Assembly: GCA_016875095.1 (NCBI GenBank)
Contig: VGSG01000034.1
Span: 1 to 39,225 of the forward strand
Origin: Deltaproteobacteria bacterium
Lineage (GTDB): Bacteria > Desulfobacterota > Desulfomonilia > Desulfomonilales > Desulfomonilaceae
DNA length: 39,225 nucleotides
Direction: 5' to 3'
In this document: positions 8,695 to 16,404 of the stretch, piece by piece
Layout of the letters: every line of letters starts with the position of its first letter
Numbering within the stretch: position 1 is the stretch's first letter
Notes under the pieces: generated by a model
Told to the model about the DNA's origin: nothing
What the model saw: only the letters and a program-made list of their open reading frames with translations
Database searches by the model: none
Made by a program: the position numbers and the translations under genes

Positions 8695-8934
8695 TTAGAA
8701 TCCTTCGGCTTGGATATGGAAGTTCGGTCGATACGTGTGCTTGGGTATTTTCTTGGTGTACTCGTCGCAATCCGCCGGATGGCGCTTGGGTACGACTTTG
8801 GGGACCGGGCCGCGGTCCAGGCCGAAGGCATTTGCAACGCCATCCCAAGCCCATTTGAGGACTGGGAAGGCGTTGGAGGGTGGCGGGGACGCTAAGATCA
8901 TAAGCGCCAATAAGATTAGGATAAATCTCTTCAT
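8695..8934 (-). CDS. Small secreted protein of unknown function
   Basis: A 79-residue protein with a clear Sec signal peptide: MKRF, then a hydrophobic run ILILLALMILA, and a likely cut after SNA. The mature part of about 57 residues is rich in proline, lysine and histidine (VPKVVPKRHPADCDEY) with a single cysteine, and has no motif I recognise. GGAG lies 10 nt before the ATG, which supports translation. It reads away from the polysaccharide export gene and has no obvious operon partner. The protein would be periplasmic; function is unknown. Confidence 0.6.
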   Translation of the reverse strand: MKRFILILLALMILASPPPSNAFPVLKWAWDGVANAFGLDRGPVPKVVPKRHPADCDEYTKKIPKHTYRPNFHIQAEGF

Positions 8935-9273
8935 ATCTAATACACTCCACGAAATTATTTATCTTTATAGCTGATTTTAAAAGACATGTCAATGGTTCAT
9001 ATCGGCCAATTTAGAATTCGGCCACCCTCAATGTCCGAGGCCGGCGGACTCGCGATTCCGTCGAGCAGATAAGACGCATCTGCTTATTACACACGCTGGA
9101 CATTCCCCCTCACCCTGCCCTCTCCCTCCAGGGGAGAGGGTTTCCGGCCCCCCTCCCTTGACGGGAGGGGGAAGGGGGAGGGTGATAAGGCATTGTTATC
9201 ACAAAGGCCTATTCCTTATTTGAACGCCTAGGGGACCGATACGTCCCCACTTCAAAGGCCGCGCAAAAAGCTA
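8935..9273. other. Intergenic region with palindromic repeats
   Basis: Some 340 bp without a gene, between divergent genes. It holds a hairpin GCAGAT/ATCTGC (9065-9070, 9078-9083) followed by TTATT, and a GC-rich composite repeat at 9105-9186. The right end carries the promoter of the export lipoprotein gene. Confidence 0.5.
9105..9186. repeat. CCCTCACCCT-type dispersed palindromic repeat
   Basis: The element opens with CCCCCTCACCCTGCCC and closes with GGGGGAGGGTGA; TCACCCT recurs at both ends in inverted form. Within it are two tight hairpins, CCCTCTCCC/GGGGAGAGGG and CCCCTCCC/GGGAGGGG. Such pyrimidine/purine palindromes are scattered in the intergenic DNA of many GC-rich proteobacteria. 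Confidence 0.6.
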
Positions 9274-9303
9274 TTGACTAAAAGCCATTAATTTTGGTAT
9301 TAT
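9274..9303 (+). promoter_or_regulatory. Probable promoter of the polysaccharide export gene
   Basis: TTGACT (9274-9279) and TATTAT (9298-9303) with an 18-nt spacer. Transcription would start near 9310, only 8 nt before an ATG at 9318, which favours the ATG at 9360 as the true start. Confidence 0.55.
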
Positions 9304-9359
9304 AAGACAGTTACTTAATGTATTTCATTATGGCTGTTTCGTTTCGCCAGGCCAATTGT

Positions 9360-10424
9360 ATGAAATTCCGTAGTATTCTCGCCTCAATGGCCCTCTGCCT
9401 CTCCCTCAGCCTCATGGCCGGCTGCATGTATATGGTCCCGTCTCCCTTCAGGCCGGTCCCGGGTCCCACCAAAGCCCCCGACGTAAAGGACCTGGCCGAG
9501 GCCTTTGACGTTGTGTGCAGAAATTATAGGCTCGGGCCGGACGACTCGTTGAGGCTCATCTTTCAGACGGAATGGACCGTGCCCGCGGGTTCGTACAAAC
9601 TCGACAGCTTGGATGAAGTCCGGATCGAATTCATTCTCGACCCGGAACTAAACAGAACCGTGACCATACGCCCTGACGGCATGATCACGCTCCCGGGCGT
9701 TGGGGAAATCAAAGCCGCCGGATTGGCCCCCGAGGAGCTTGCCAGGCGCATAGAACAGAAATTCAGGCAGGCAAATATATTCCGGGAGACCGAGGTGGAT
9801 CCCAAGCTGAAGAACTACCGCCTCGTGACAGTCACTGTGCTCAAGTTTTTCGAGAAGGTGAACAGGCTAATGCAGTCCCTCACCACGCTCACAACGGGAC
9901 AGCAGACCACCGTCACGGTCAATCCCGACGGAACCATTGACCTGCCGTTGATGAAGGACAGGATTGTGGCGGTCGGACATACGGTGCCGGAGGTGGAGGA
10001 GAGCGTGAACCGGCTTTACCGGCAGTCCGAGTTGAAACACGTGGTGGCTTCAGTCATGCTGAGCGCCGCGAATTCCCGCAGATTCTACGTCATTGGTCAC
10101 GTCACCGGCGGCGGCGCGTTTGACATCAGGCAGCCGATCACCATCCTCCATGCCGTTGCCATGGCGGGTGGCGCCAATGACTCCGCGGATCTGACCAGCG
10201 TCATGTTGATTTCACGAAACGTCCACGGCAAGCCCATCGGCCGTCGTATCGACGTGAAACGATTGCTCGACGTGGGTGACATGTCTCAGATGATCATGGT
10301 GAAACCTTACGACGTGATCTACATTCCTCGGACATACATCCAGGATGTGCGTCTGTTCATGGATCAGTACACCGGCGTTGTCCGAGATATCGCAGGTTTC
10401 GCGAACTTCCTTCTCGGCAGGTAG
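9360..10424 (+). CDS. Polysaccharide biosynthesis/export lipoprotein (Wza-like)
   Basis: A 354-residue outer-membrane lipoprotein of the Wza/KpsD group. The signal peptide ends in a lipobox, LMAGC, with the lipid-carrying cysteine at residue 22. A Poly_export segment follows (YRLGPDDSLRLIF, then TIRPDGMITLPGVGEI), a second similar unit (TVNPDGTIDLPLM), and an SLBB-type segment (FYVIGHVTGGGAFDI). Wza proteins form the channel through which exopolysaccharide leaves the cell. Only a CpsB-type phosphatase is nearby, so the rest of the export machinery is elsewhere. ATGs at 9318 and 9330 are in frame but would place extra polar residues before the signal peptide. Confidence 0.85.
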   Translation: MKFRSILASMALCLSLSLMAGCMYMVPSPFRPVPGPTKAPDVKDLAEAFDVVCRNYRLGPDDSLRLIFQTEWTVPAGSYKLDSLDEVRIEFILDPELNRTVTIRPDGMITLPGVGEIKAAGLAPEELARRIEQKFRQANIFRETEVDPKLKNYRLVTVTVLKFFEKVNRLMQSLTTLTTGQQTTVTVNPDGTIDLPLMKDRIVAVGHTVPEVEESVNRLYRQSELKHVVASVMLSAANSRRFYVIGHVTGGGAFDIRQPITILHAVAMAGGANDSADLTSVMLISRNVHGKPIGRRIDVKRLLDVGDMSQMIMVKPYDVIYIPRTYIQDVRLFMDQYTGVVRDIAGFANFLLGR

Positions 10425-10519
10425 GCGGACTCCAGCCGTCCGGATTCAGCCCACAATCATTTTCAAATACGCGGGGATGATCGGTCGGTTATTGCAGGCG
10501 CAAGATCCGGCAAGCGCTC

Positions 10520-13150
10520 CTAACCGTAGAAGTGCCCGCGCATGACCCGCATCACCACGCCCGCGACTATGATTGCCAGCGCGGCGTGGGGCAAACATCC
10601 GACGATCGTCCGAGATGAGCGCCCCGCGCTGTCCCGGCCGAGCCTGTGAATCACCAAGAGGCTCCATCCCAACCCGCCCCAGAGCAATGCCTGCTGCGCC
10701 GCCCACGTTATTGCCGGAGGCGTCGTAATCACAAGGCCCCGAAAGACCGAAAAGTCGAAATTCTGACTCAGGAGCGTAGGCAACTGCACGCCCACATGGA
10801 TAAAATAGTAGATATGAAAAGCCATGAATGAGGTGAGCGTGATTGGTAGTATGGCCAGACCGAACCGCGAATAATTCGAGACAAAGGCTTCTCGGTATAT
10901 GAGCCGCGAAATTCCTGCCGCAGCCATGAGTCCCCCGTTCACCACCGCGAGGATTCCCGCAAAAACGATTGAAAAACGCACAATTTCTGGTCCGGGCAGA
11001 AGACCTGCCACGCCGGCGTACATGGGGGTCCCCATCGCCATTTCGCACAGGAGGCCGCCTATCAGGCCCATTACCAGAAATGCGGTTCCCGGATTGGTGT
11101 TATGGGTTTCCCACAGTTCCTTGCCGGGCAGTCTCAAGTTCACATTCACCGCCCCGTGGGGACAATTTTTCAGGCAGTTGGCGCACAGTTTACACAGTCT
11201 GTTGCTCGCGAGTTTGGGTCCTGCTTGTCCGTACGGGCACCCCGCTTCGGTCTCGGTACCCTGGTAGCACTCATTGGAGGCGCATTGGGCGATGCACACG
11301 TTGCGGTCCGCGCGCAGTTCAATGAACGATGCCTTGGCAAGCACGCCGATCATGCCTCCAAGGCCGCACAGGTACAGACACCAGGATTCACGCTCGTAGA
11401 TGATTGCCACCACAATGGTGGAGAGAAGCATAACCACGAAGAGCGCTCCCAGGTGAAATGGGGAGTTCCGGATATCCGTCGCGGTTTCGAACCAGATGAC
11501 AAGAAGCACCGCGGCGGCTATGAGAAAGTCGCTGCGAGTCTTAAGGAACGACGGAAAAGGTCGCTCCAGTGAGACCACCTTCTTGGCAAGGTTGCCCAGG
11601 ACCCCGATGGGGCAGAGTGAACACCAGAAACGCGCCCAGAGAAAGGCCCCTCCGATCAGAATCGGCCATCCCAACGCCCAACTGAACAGAGCCGCAGGAT
11701 TGCGCATCGGATCGGCAGGCCCAAGGAAGAGAAAGGCGAGAATAATGAGGAAAAAGGGAGTGGCCGCGCTCTGGAGGACCGCGGGGAACAGCGGGCTCAC
11801 GAGCGCTTGCCTGATCGGTTTCCACCTGAGTAGATTGAACTTCCCTTCCCCCTCCACTCTCTTGAGACTCAGATAGACATCCCGTGGGGTGATGGTGTCG
11901 CCCTTGGAGACCAGCAGAGCTCGTTTGAGCGCAGAGGCCAGTTCCAGATCGTTACCCGGCCATGTGTAGCTGAGCAGCGCCTTGAGCGTCTCACCGGGCA
12001 TTTTGACCGTTTCGCGGCGCAGTTCACGGCTGTACGTCTGCGCATAATGTTTAGCCAATCGGGGAATTTCTCTGCGCCTGCTTCTCAGTGGAGGCACGAC
12101 CAGGGCGCCTTCCCGCAGCGCATAAAGCAGAGGATGCCTCTCCAAAGAGATGGCCGAGGAATCCATGCGTGTGGTGGCCACAAGCCGAACTTGCGCTTTT
12201 TGGAGCCTGACGCCTCCCTGACGTCGAAAGGTTCTGGTAACCAGAGCCTCCAGGAGCTTCAACTGCATCTTGGAGGTCAATCGTTCCACTCCCCTTATCA
12301 GCAGCGTGCCCCCGTCGCTCAGCTCAAAGTATCCTGGAATCTCCTTGGTAGCCCCGCCGCGACCCGGCTCGTCGCTCCCGAAGAAGAGACGCTCCTGTTC
12401 CAGCGTCAGCTTCTCTTCGGCCGCGGGAGCGTCACCGTCCGAACCTTCCAGGCCCTCCTGCGCGCGGAAACTCAGGAGATCCACCTGCAAGAAGACCTCT
12501 TTGCCGTGGTGACTCTCCCGGAAGAGCGCGTGCGCAACGCCCTCTTTGCCCACGCCGCTCTCGCCGATAATCAGGACAGGACTGTCTGTTCTGGCCAGTT
12601 CATGAATGCGATCAGTCAGGCGGTGTCGTATCGTGTCTCCCATCACGTACCTGGGAAACACGTGTTCAGATCTGCTGATCAGATTCTGAAGAGCCCGCCG
12701 CTTGAGTTTCCCGTCAAGCACCGTGCGGTCCAGACGCATGATCTTGCGAACCAGTCTCTTGACCAGAGGCGTCGTAAACTCTGGATCATCCTCCAGGACG
12801 CGCTCGAAAGCTTCACCCGACACTTCCACCACCGTACACGGCTTTTCGGCTACCAATTCCGCATCAGAGCGCCAGGGCACGCCGGTGAAAAAGGCAACCT
12901 CACCAAAGATGTCTCCCGGCCCCAGTGTGTCTACCCGTATCCGCTCCCCATCGTCATCACGAAGGACAAGGCTGGCCTCGCCGGAGATCATGAGCCGAAT
13001 CTGGTCGGCGCCATCGTCTTTCTCCGTAATAAGATCTCCGGCCTGGTATTCGCGCACCCGACCCTCCGCGGAAAAAAACCGGGCCGCCCGATCGGGAAGC
13101 CGTTCCAGTCCGCGTGCGATCGGCTGGTGAAGGTGATGTGTGTCGGTCAT
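10520..13150 (-). CDS. Fusion: cyclic-nucleotide-binding domain + degenerate sigma-54-type AAA+ + membrane NapH/NosR-like 4Fe-4S protein
   Basis: An 876-residue protein in three parts. Residues about 20-135 form a CRP-type cyclic-nucleotide-binding fold (GDIFGEVAFFTG). Residues about 165-420 are a sigma-54-activator-like AAA+ domain: Walker A GESGVGKE is intact, but the GAFTGA loop is missing (the region reads GSDEPGRGGATKE), Walker B is GGTLLIRGV without its acidic pair, and YTWPGNDLEL replaces the usual PGNVREL. There is no DNA-binding domain. The rest is a multi-helix membrane part with CSLCPIG, CLYLCG and a cysteine cluster CIAQCASNECYQ...CPYG...CKLCANCLKNCP, as in NapH/NosR/CcoG electron-transfer proteins. 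It probably senses a nucleotide and controls or is coupled to membrane redox flow, rather than activating sigma-54. ATG at 13150 chosen; a TTG at 13204 is possible. Confidence 0.8.
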   Translation of the reverse strand: MTDTHHLHQPIARGLERLPDRAARFFSAEGRVREYQAGDLITEKDDGADQIRLMISGEASLVLRDDDGERIRVDTLGPGDIFGEVAFFTGVPWRSDAELVAEKPCTVVEVSGEAFERVLEDDPEFTTPLVKRLVRKIMRLDRTVLDGKLKRRALQNLISRSEHVFPRYVMGDTIRHRLTDRIHELARTDSPVLIIGESGVGKEGVAHALFRESHHGKEVFLQVDLLSFRAQEGLEGSDGDAPAAEEKLTLEQERLFFGSDEPGRGGATKEIPGYFELSDGGTLLIRGVERLTSKMQLKLLEALVTRTFRRQGGVRLQKAQVRLVATTRMDSSAISLERHPLLYALREGALVVPPLRSRRREIPRLAKHYAQTYSRELRRETVKMPGETLKALLSYTWPGNDLELASALKRALLVSKGDTITPRDVYLSLKRVEGEGKFNLLRWKPIRQALVSPLFPAVLQSAATPFFLIILAFLFLGPADPMRNPAALFSWALGWPILIGGAFLWARFWCSLCPIGVLGNLAKKVVSLERPFPSFLKTRSDFLIAAAVLLVIWFETATDIRNSPFHLGALFVVMLLSTIVVAIIYERESWCLYLCGLGGMIGVLAKASFIELRADRNVCIAQCASNECYQGTETEAGCPYGQAGPKLASNRLCKLCANCLKNCPHGAVNVNLRLPGKELWETHNTNPGTAFLVMGLIGGLLCEMAMGTPMYAGVAGLLPGPEIVRFSIVFAGILAVVNGGLMAAAGISRLIYREAFVSNYSRFGLAILPITLTSFMAFHIYYFIHVGVQLPTLLSQNFDFSVFRGLVITTPPAITWAAQQALLWGGLGWSLLVIHRLGRDSAGRSSRTIVGCLPHAALAIIVAGVVMRVMRGHFYG

Positions 13151-13204
13151 AGGTTGGAGTTGTCGGCTCGACCAACGAGCTTCGATGACGCCTATTTCTG
13201 ACAA

Positions 13205-13657
13205 TTCCCTGTTTTTCTACACGATCCGCGTGGGAATAGCAACGAGCTGCGACGAAAAGCCGCTCCGGCTCGGTCCGGAGGGGGGCGACCACGCCTTGGA
13301 ACGGACGTGGGGGGAAACACGTGGCGAGGATCGAAGATATCTCTCCGATGGGCGCCTCTTCGGGTATAAGGCTACTTCATAATGACCCAATTTTTTCAGG
13401 CTGCCCAGAGAAGTTATCAACACCTGTGGATAACTTCCGGAAAGCCTCCGGTCCTCCCGCCGCAGTTGAACCACATGCGGCGCCGTCACGGCAACATGCT
13501 ATTATCATTTGTTATTTGTTGAATCCCGCTCCGACTCTCGCTTCTCTTTTGAAGCGCCCACCGAGCTTCCGAATCCGTTCAGATCATTCCAGATGGCTTA
13601 AGTTATCCACAGGTTGCCTCTTTCGCTCGGACGAGGCCGCGGCCCTGTTGCCGCCTA
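13205..13657. other. 450-bp intergenic region with DnaA-box-like sites
   Basis: No gene is evident. Three DnaA-box-like sites sit here (13414-13422, 13425-13433, 13603-13611), with an AT-rich tract between them (about 13500-13525, ATTATCATTTGTTATTTG). The region is also the upstream control region of the fusion protein gene. Confidence 0.5.
13411..13613. other. DnaA-box cluster, possible replication-origin or DnaA-regulated site
   Basis: The 14-mer AAGTTATCCACAGG occurs exactly at 13600-13613 (plus) and 13423-13436 (minus); it contains the consensus DnaA box TTATCCACA. A one-mismatch copy, TTATCAACA, is at 13414-13422. The first two form a palindrome with 8-bp arms AAGTTATC/GATAACTT and a 10-nt spacer. 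An AT-rich tract lies between the pair and the third box. Boxes of this quality in pairs are typical of oriC or of DnaA-controlled promoters. No dnaA, dnaN or gid genes are nearby, which weakens the origin reading. Confidence 0.5.
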
Positions 13658-14392
13658 TCAGTGGAACTTCCCACCGAGCCTTTTCTCGTCTCGGCCCTCG
13701 CCTTCCAGGCGCGATTCCAGTCGCGCCAACTCGGCCCTGGCCGCCTCGATGAGCCGTTCCGCGTGTTCGACAAGCCTTCGTATGTCAGGGGTGGCCGACG
13801 GGGTTTCTATTTGTTCCGTCTTGAACTGAGCAACCACGGAGTTCAGCGCCTCAATTTGGCGCTTCAGCCCGTCTACCCGATCGAGCGCCGGCTGTTCACG
13901 CCGGGTCGTCCGCGGGCGATCCGATTCCTTGATCCGAATTGCGATCCACAAAAGGAGGGGCAGGCACAGGCACAGTATCATCAGCGCGGCGGGCATCAGA
14001 TACCGATTGAGCCCATAGCCCCAAGGAACGGCCGTCTCATTCTTGAAGAAGGCCGTGAGGTCACGGTCCAAGCTCTCCAGTATCCAACCGACCCGCGACA
14101 AGTCACCGCCCACCTTGGTCATCTTCTCGTCCACGAGGGAGACCTGCCCCTGAAGGTTCGATACGCCGTCCCCGATCTTTGAGGCTTGCCGGTCGATCGT
14201 CGAGAGATCGCTTCGAATGGCGGGCAAAAGCTCGTGTATCATGGTTCGGCTCTCTTCCAGGAGCATGCGATCGGTTCGGAGTATCTCCAGGCCCACGTAA
14301 ACCACCACAATCACGCTCAGCGCCTGGAGAACGCCCAGGCCGATCGTCAAGCCGAGAATCCGCTTCCCCTGGGAACCTTGTCCTATATTCAT
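13658..14392 (-). CDS. Two-helix membrane protein with coiled-coil segments
   Basis: A 244-residue protein with a membrane helix near residues 13-33 (LGLTIGLGVLQALSVIVVVY), an extracytoplasmic stretch of about 90 residues with heptad-like repeats (SDLSTIDRQASKIGDGVSNL), a second helix (MPAALMILCLCLPLLLWIAI) and a cytoplasmic tail that ends in a strong coiled coil (RRLVEHAERLIEAARAELARL). The plan resembles sensory proteins such as chemoreceptors, but there is no HAMP, methyl-accepting, kinase or cyclase domain. Function is unknown; it may be a scaffold or partner for the neighbouring kinase. GAGGAG lies 7 nt before the ATG at 14392, which is preferred over an ATG 17 codons upstream. Confidence 0.72.
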   Translation of the reverse strand: MNIGQGSQGKRILGLTIGLGVLQALSVIVVVYVGLEILRTDRMLLEESRTMIHELLPAIRSDLSTIDRQASKIGDGVSNLQGQVSLVDEKMTKVGGDLSRVGWILESLDRDLTAFFKNETAVPWGYGLNRYLMPAALMILCLCLPLLLWIAIRIKESDRPRTTRREQPALDRVDGLKRQIEALNSVVAQFKTEQIETPSATPDIRRLVEHAERLIEAARAELARLESRLEGEGRDEKRLGGKFH

Positions 14393-14457
14393 CACATTTC
14401 TCCTCGTGATTATGCGGCCGGGGTCTCCGCTCTGAAACATCAAAGATCTTGTAACGG

Positions 14458-14486
14458 AATAAAGGAGTTGTAGAGATTTGTATCAA
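14458..14486 (-). promoter_or_regulatory. Possible promoter of the coiled-coil membrane protein gene
   Basis: On the minus strand TTGATA (14486-14481), a 17-nt spacer and TTTATT (14463-14458) form a fair -35/-10 pair. The start would lie about 60 nt before the ATG. Confidence 0.4.
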
Positions 14487-14559
14487 TTCATGCGGCGCGG
14501 GTCAATCCGCGTTGGGCGCCGACCTGCACAAAGTCCGGGTCAGCGTGGCTTGGCGCGCT

Positions 14560-15981
14560 TCAGACTTCTCCCAGGTCGGAAACCCTGAGTTCAGCGCCGA
14601 TTCTTTTCAACTCTTCGCTGAATCCCGCCATTAACTGGGCCAATTCCGGGTGATTCGCCTGGTCGTAGAACATGCGCAGGTTTATCATACGTCTCTTTCG
14701 CTGCTGTGCGGTCGGGGCTTGATGACCGTTTCCGTCGGCCATTTCGTTGAGGTCCGAAAGCGCCTGCTGCAAGTTCTCGTATCGCGCGGCCGGATCTTTG
14801 TGGGTGGCTTTGAAGATGAACTCAGAGAACTCCTCAGGCAGTTCCTGGTTCAGCAGTCTCGGATCGGGGGTGGGTTGGGTGATGTGGGCCTTCAAGACCT
14901 CACACACGTCGTCAGGAAACGGGCGCTGACCCGTCGCCATCTCATACGCGGTGATGCCTAGCGAATAAATGTCCGTGCGAGCATCCACCGGATCGCTCTC
15001 GATCTGTTCCGGCGCCATGTAGAAGGCCGTCCCGGGCAGTTCGGGCGAGCAACCCCCGATGGGAAGCGCGAGGCCGAAGTCCACGAGTTTTACGTGGTCG
15101 TTCTTCTCGATGAAAATATTTCCGGGCTTGACGTCCTGATGCACGATCCCGTGCTGATGAGCATAATCCAGGGCCGCGCATACCTGCGCCAGTATATGGA
15201 GCATCCTGGTAAACGGAAGCCTGAGTTTATTTTTCAAAATGTGCTTTAGAGTGACCCCGTCCAGATATTCCATGACGATGAATACGGTCCTGTACATGTG
15301 CTCCACATCGTACACCTTGACGATGTTCTCATGGCTCAGGGCGGCTATGATCTTGGCTTCGTCCTGGAATTTGCTCAAGAAATCGCTGTCGCGGGCCATG
15401 TTGTGCTTCAGCATCTTGACCGCGACAGGCAAATTGAGGAATGAGTGGACTCCCTTGTATACGATGCTCCATCCGCCTTCCGCCATCACGTCATGAATGG
15501 TGTATCGGCCGATTGAGCGTTCCGCCGTGATCTTTCGGCTGCAAAGGCGCTCGGTGGCCACATCCGCAAGGAATTCTTCCAATACCGGACACTTTGCGCT
15601 GACCCGGTGAAAATCCTCGACCCCCACCGACCAGACCACCATGTCCGTCTCTGCATCCACATTGGCGCTTCGGGTCTCGCCGGTCACAATCGCGACTTCC
15701 CCTACCAGGTCGCCGGCCTTGAGGCGAGATATGGGATAAGACCGGCCGTTCTTGTCCAGACTGACAATGCATGAGCCTTCCTGGATGAGATAGAAGCAGT
15801 CGCCTCGATCACCCTGCGCTATGAACCTCTCTCCCGCGGCCAGGTGAATCTTCTTCATGCAGGAGATCAGGCTCCGCTTGCACTCCTCCGGAGTAGCCCC
15901 AAGGAGTTCCGTGCGCATGAGGAACTCAATGTCGGCCAGAGGAAGGCTCTCTTTTTTTCGTTGTGCTTTCCTGTTCGCCAT
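14560..15981 (-). CDS. Cyclic-nucleotide-binding serine/threonine protein kinase
   Basis: A 473-residue cytoplasmic protein with no membrane helix. Residues about 35-145 are a cyclic-nucleotide-binding domain (GERFIAQGDRGDCFYLIQEG, then GDLVGEVAIVTGETRSA with the phosphate-binding glutamate-arginine region). Residues about 163-425 are a Hanks-type kinase: glycine loop AEGGWSIVYKG, lysine in VAVKML, catalytic loop HQDVKPGNI, metal motif DFG and APE in MAPEQI. The usual arginine before the catalytic aspartate is glutamine (HQD), a non-RD kinase, so activation-loop phosphorylation is probably not the switch. Cyclic nucleotide binding may control it, as in PKG-type architecture. GGAGG lies 5 nt before the ATG. 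Confidence 0.9.
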   Translation of the reverse strand: MANRKAQRKKESLPLADIEFLMRTELLGATPEECKRSLISCMKKIHLAAGERFIAQGDRGDCFYLIQEGSCIVSLDKNGRSYPISRLKAGDLVGEVAIVTGETRSANVDAETDMVVWSVGVEDFHRVSAKCPVLEEFLADVATERLCSRKITAERSIGRYTIHDVMAEGGWSIVYKGVHSFLNLPVAVKMLKHNMARDSDFLSKFQDEAKIIAALSHENIVKVYDVEHMYRTVFIVMEYLDGVTLKHILKNKLRLPFTRMLHILAQVCAALDYAHQHGIVHQDVKPGNIFIEKNDHVKLVDFGLALPIGGCSPELPGTAFYMAPEQIESDPVDARTDIYSLGITAYEMATGQRPFPDDVCEVLKAHITQPTPDPRLLNQELPEEFSEFIFKATHKDPAARYENLQQALSDLNEMADGNGHQAPTAQQRKRRMINLRMFYDQANHPELAQLMAGFSEELKRIGAELRVSDLGEV

Positions 15982-16086
15982 GACTGCCTCCGCGCAGCCA
16001 AAAGCGTGTGGCCTCGGAGATGCGTGAGCGGGTCTCGTCGATCTGATGCCCTGCCTACAGATTGGCGCAGAGTTCCGCCAGGCGCC

Positions 16087-16374
16087 TTGACATAAGTCAA
16101 ATCCATGTTTCTTATGTTGATGCTCCGTTTCAGGAACACGGCAAAGCGTTCAACGAAACTTACGGAAATGGACCGTCGAAATGAGAACAGCCAAGAAGAG
16201 GCGCGGAGTGAATCGGCGACGCGGAAGGAATAAGCATGGACCGAGAAATTTCCTCGTTCCAATGATGCGGGCCCACTGCAAACCGGGGGCGCATCCGGAC
16301 AGGAGGAAGGAGGCGGCCCGTAGGGCTTGCCGAGGCAAACTGAGGCCGGATGTTGATGAAACATCCGGCCTTTT
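16087..16374 (+). ncRNA. Candidate structured RNA ending in a strong terminator
   Basis: A perfect -35, TTGACA (16087-16092), precedes a weak -10 region (CTTATG, 16111-16116). About 230 nt downstream stands a strong plus-strand terminator. Between them are GC-rich hairpins, including ATGCG/CGCAT around 16264-16298 and GCCC-GTA-GGGC with an outer GGC/GCC near 16314-16330. Nearest plus-strand genes are over 3 kb away and the upstream neighbour is on the minus strand, so the terminator has no obvious mRNA. I cannot match it to RNase P, 6S, tmRNA or 6C RNA by eye. A basic 72-residue frame (16181-16399) runs through the terminator and is probably not a gene. Confidence 0.4.
16344..16374 (+). terminator. 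Rho-independent terminator, plus strand
   Basis: GGCCGGATGTT (16344-16354) pairs perfectly with AACATCCGGCC (16360-16370) around a GATGA loop, followed directly by TTTT (16371-16374). The T-run marks the plus orientation; on the minus strand the stem lies 35 nt after the UxxC gene and may also stabilise its 3' end. Confidence 0.85.
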
Positions 16375-16404
16375 CGTTCTCCCCGCGGAAGTTCGCTGAA
16401 CGGA

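Noticed and set aside
8612-9186. A CRISPR array, because of several GC-rich repeats in one area
   Set aside because: The repeats differ in sequence, are palindromic and have no regular spacers; no cas gene is present.
16181-16399. A basic 72-residue protein on the plus strand
   Set aside because: The frame runs through a perfect rho-independent terminator and stops after it, and it has no clear ribosome-binding site.
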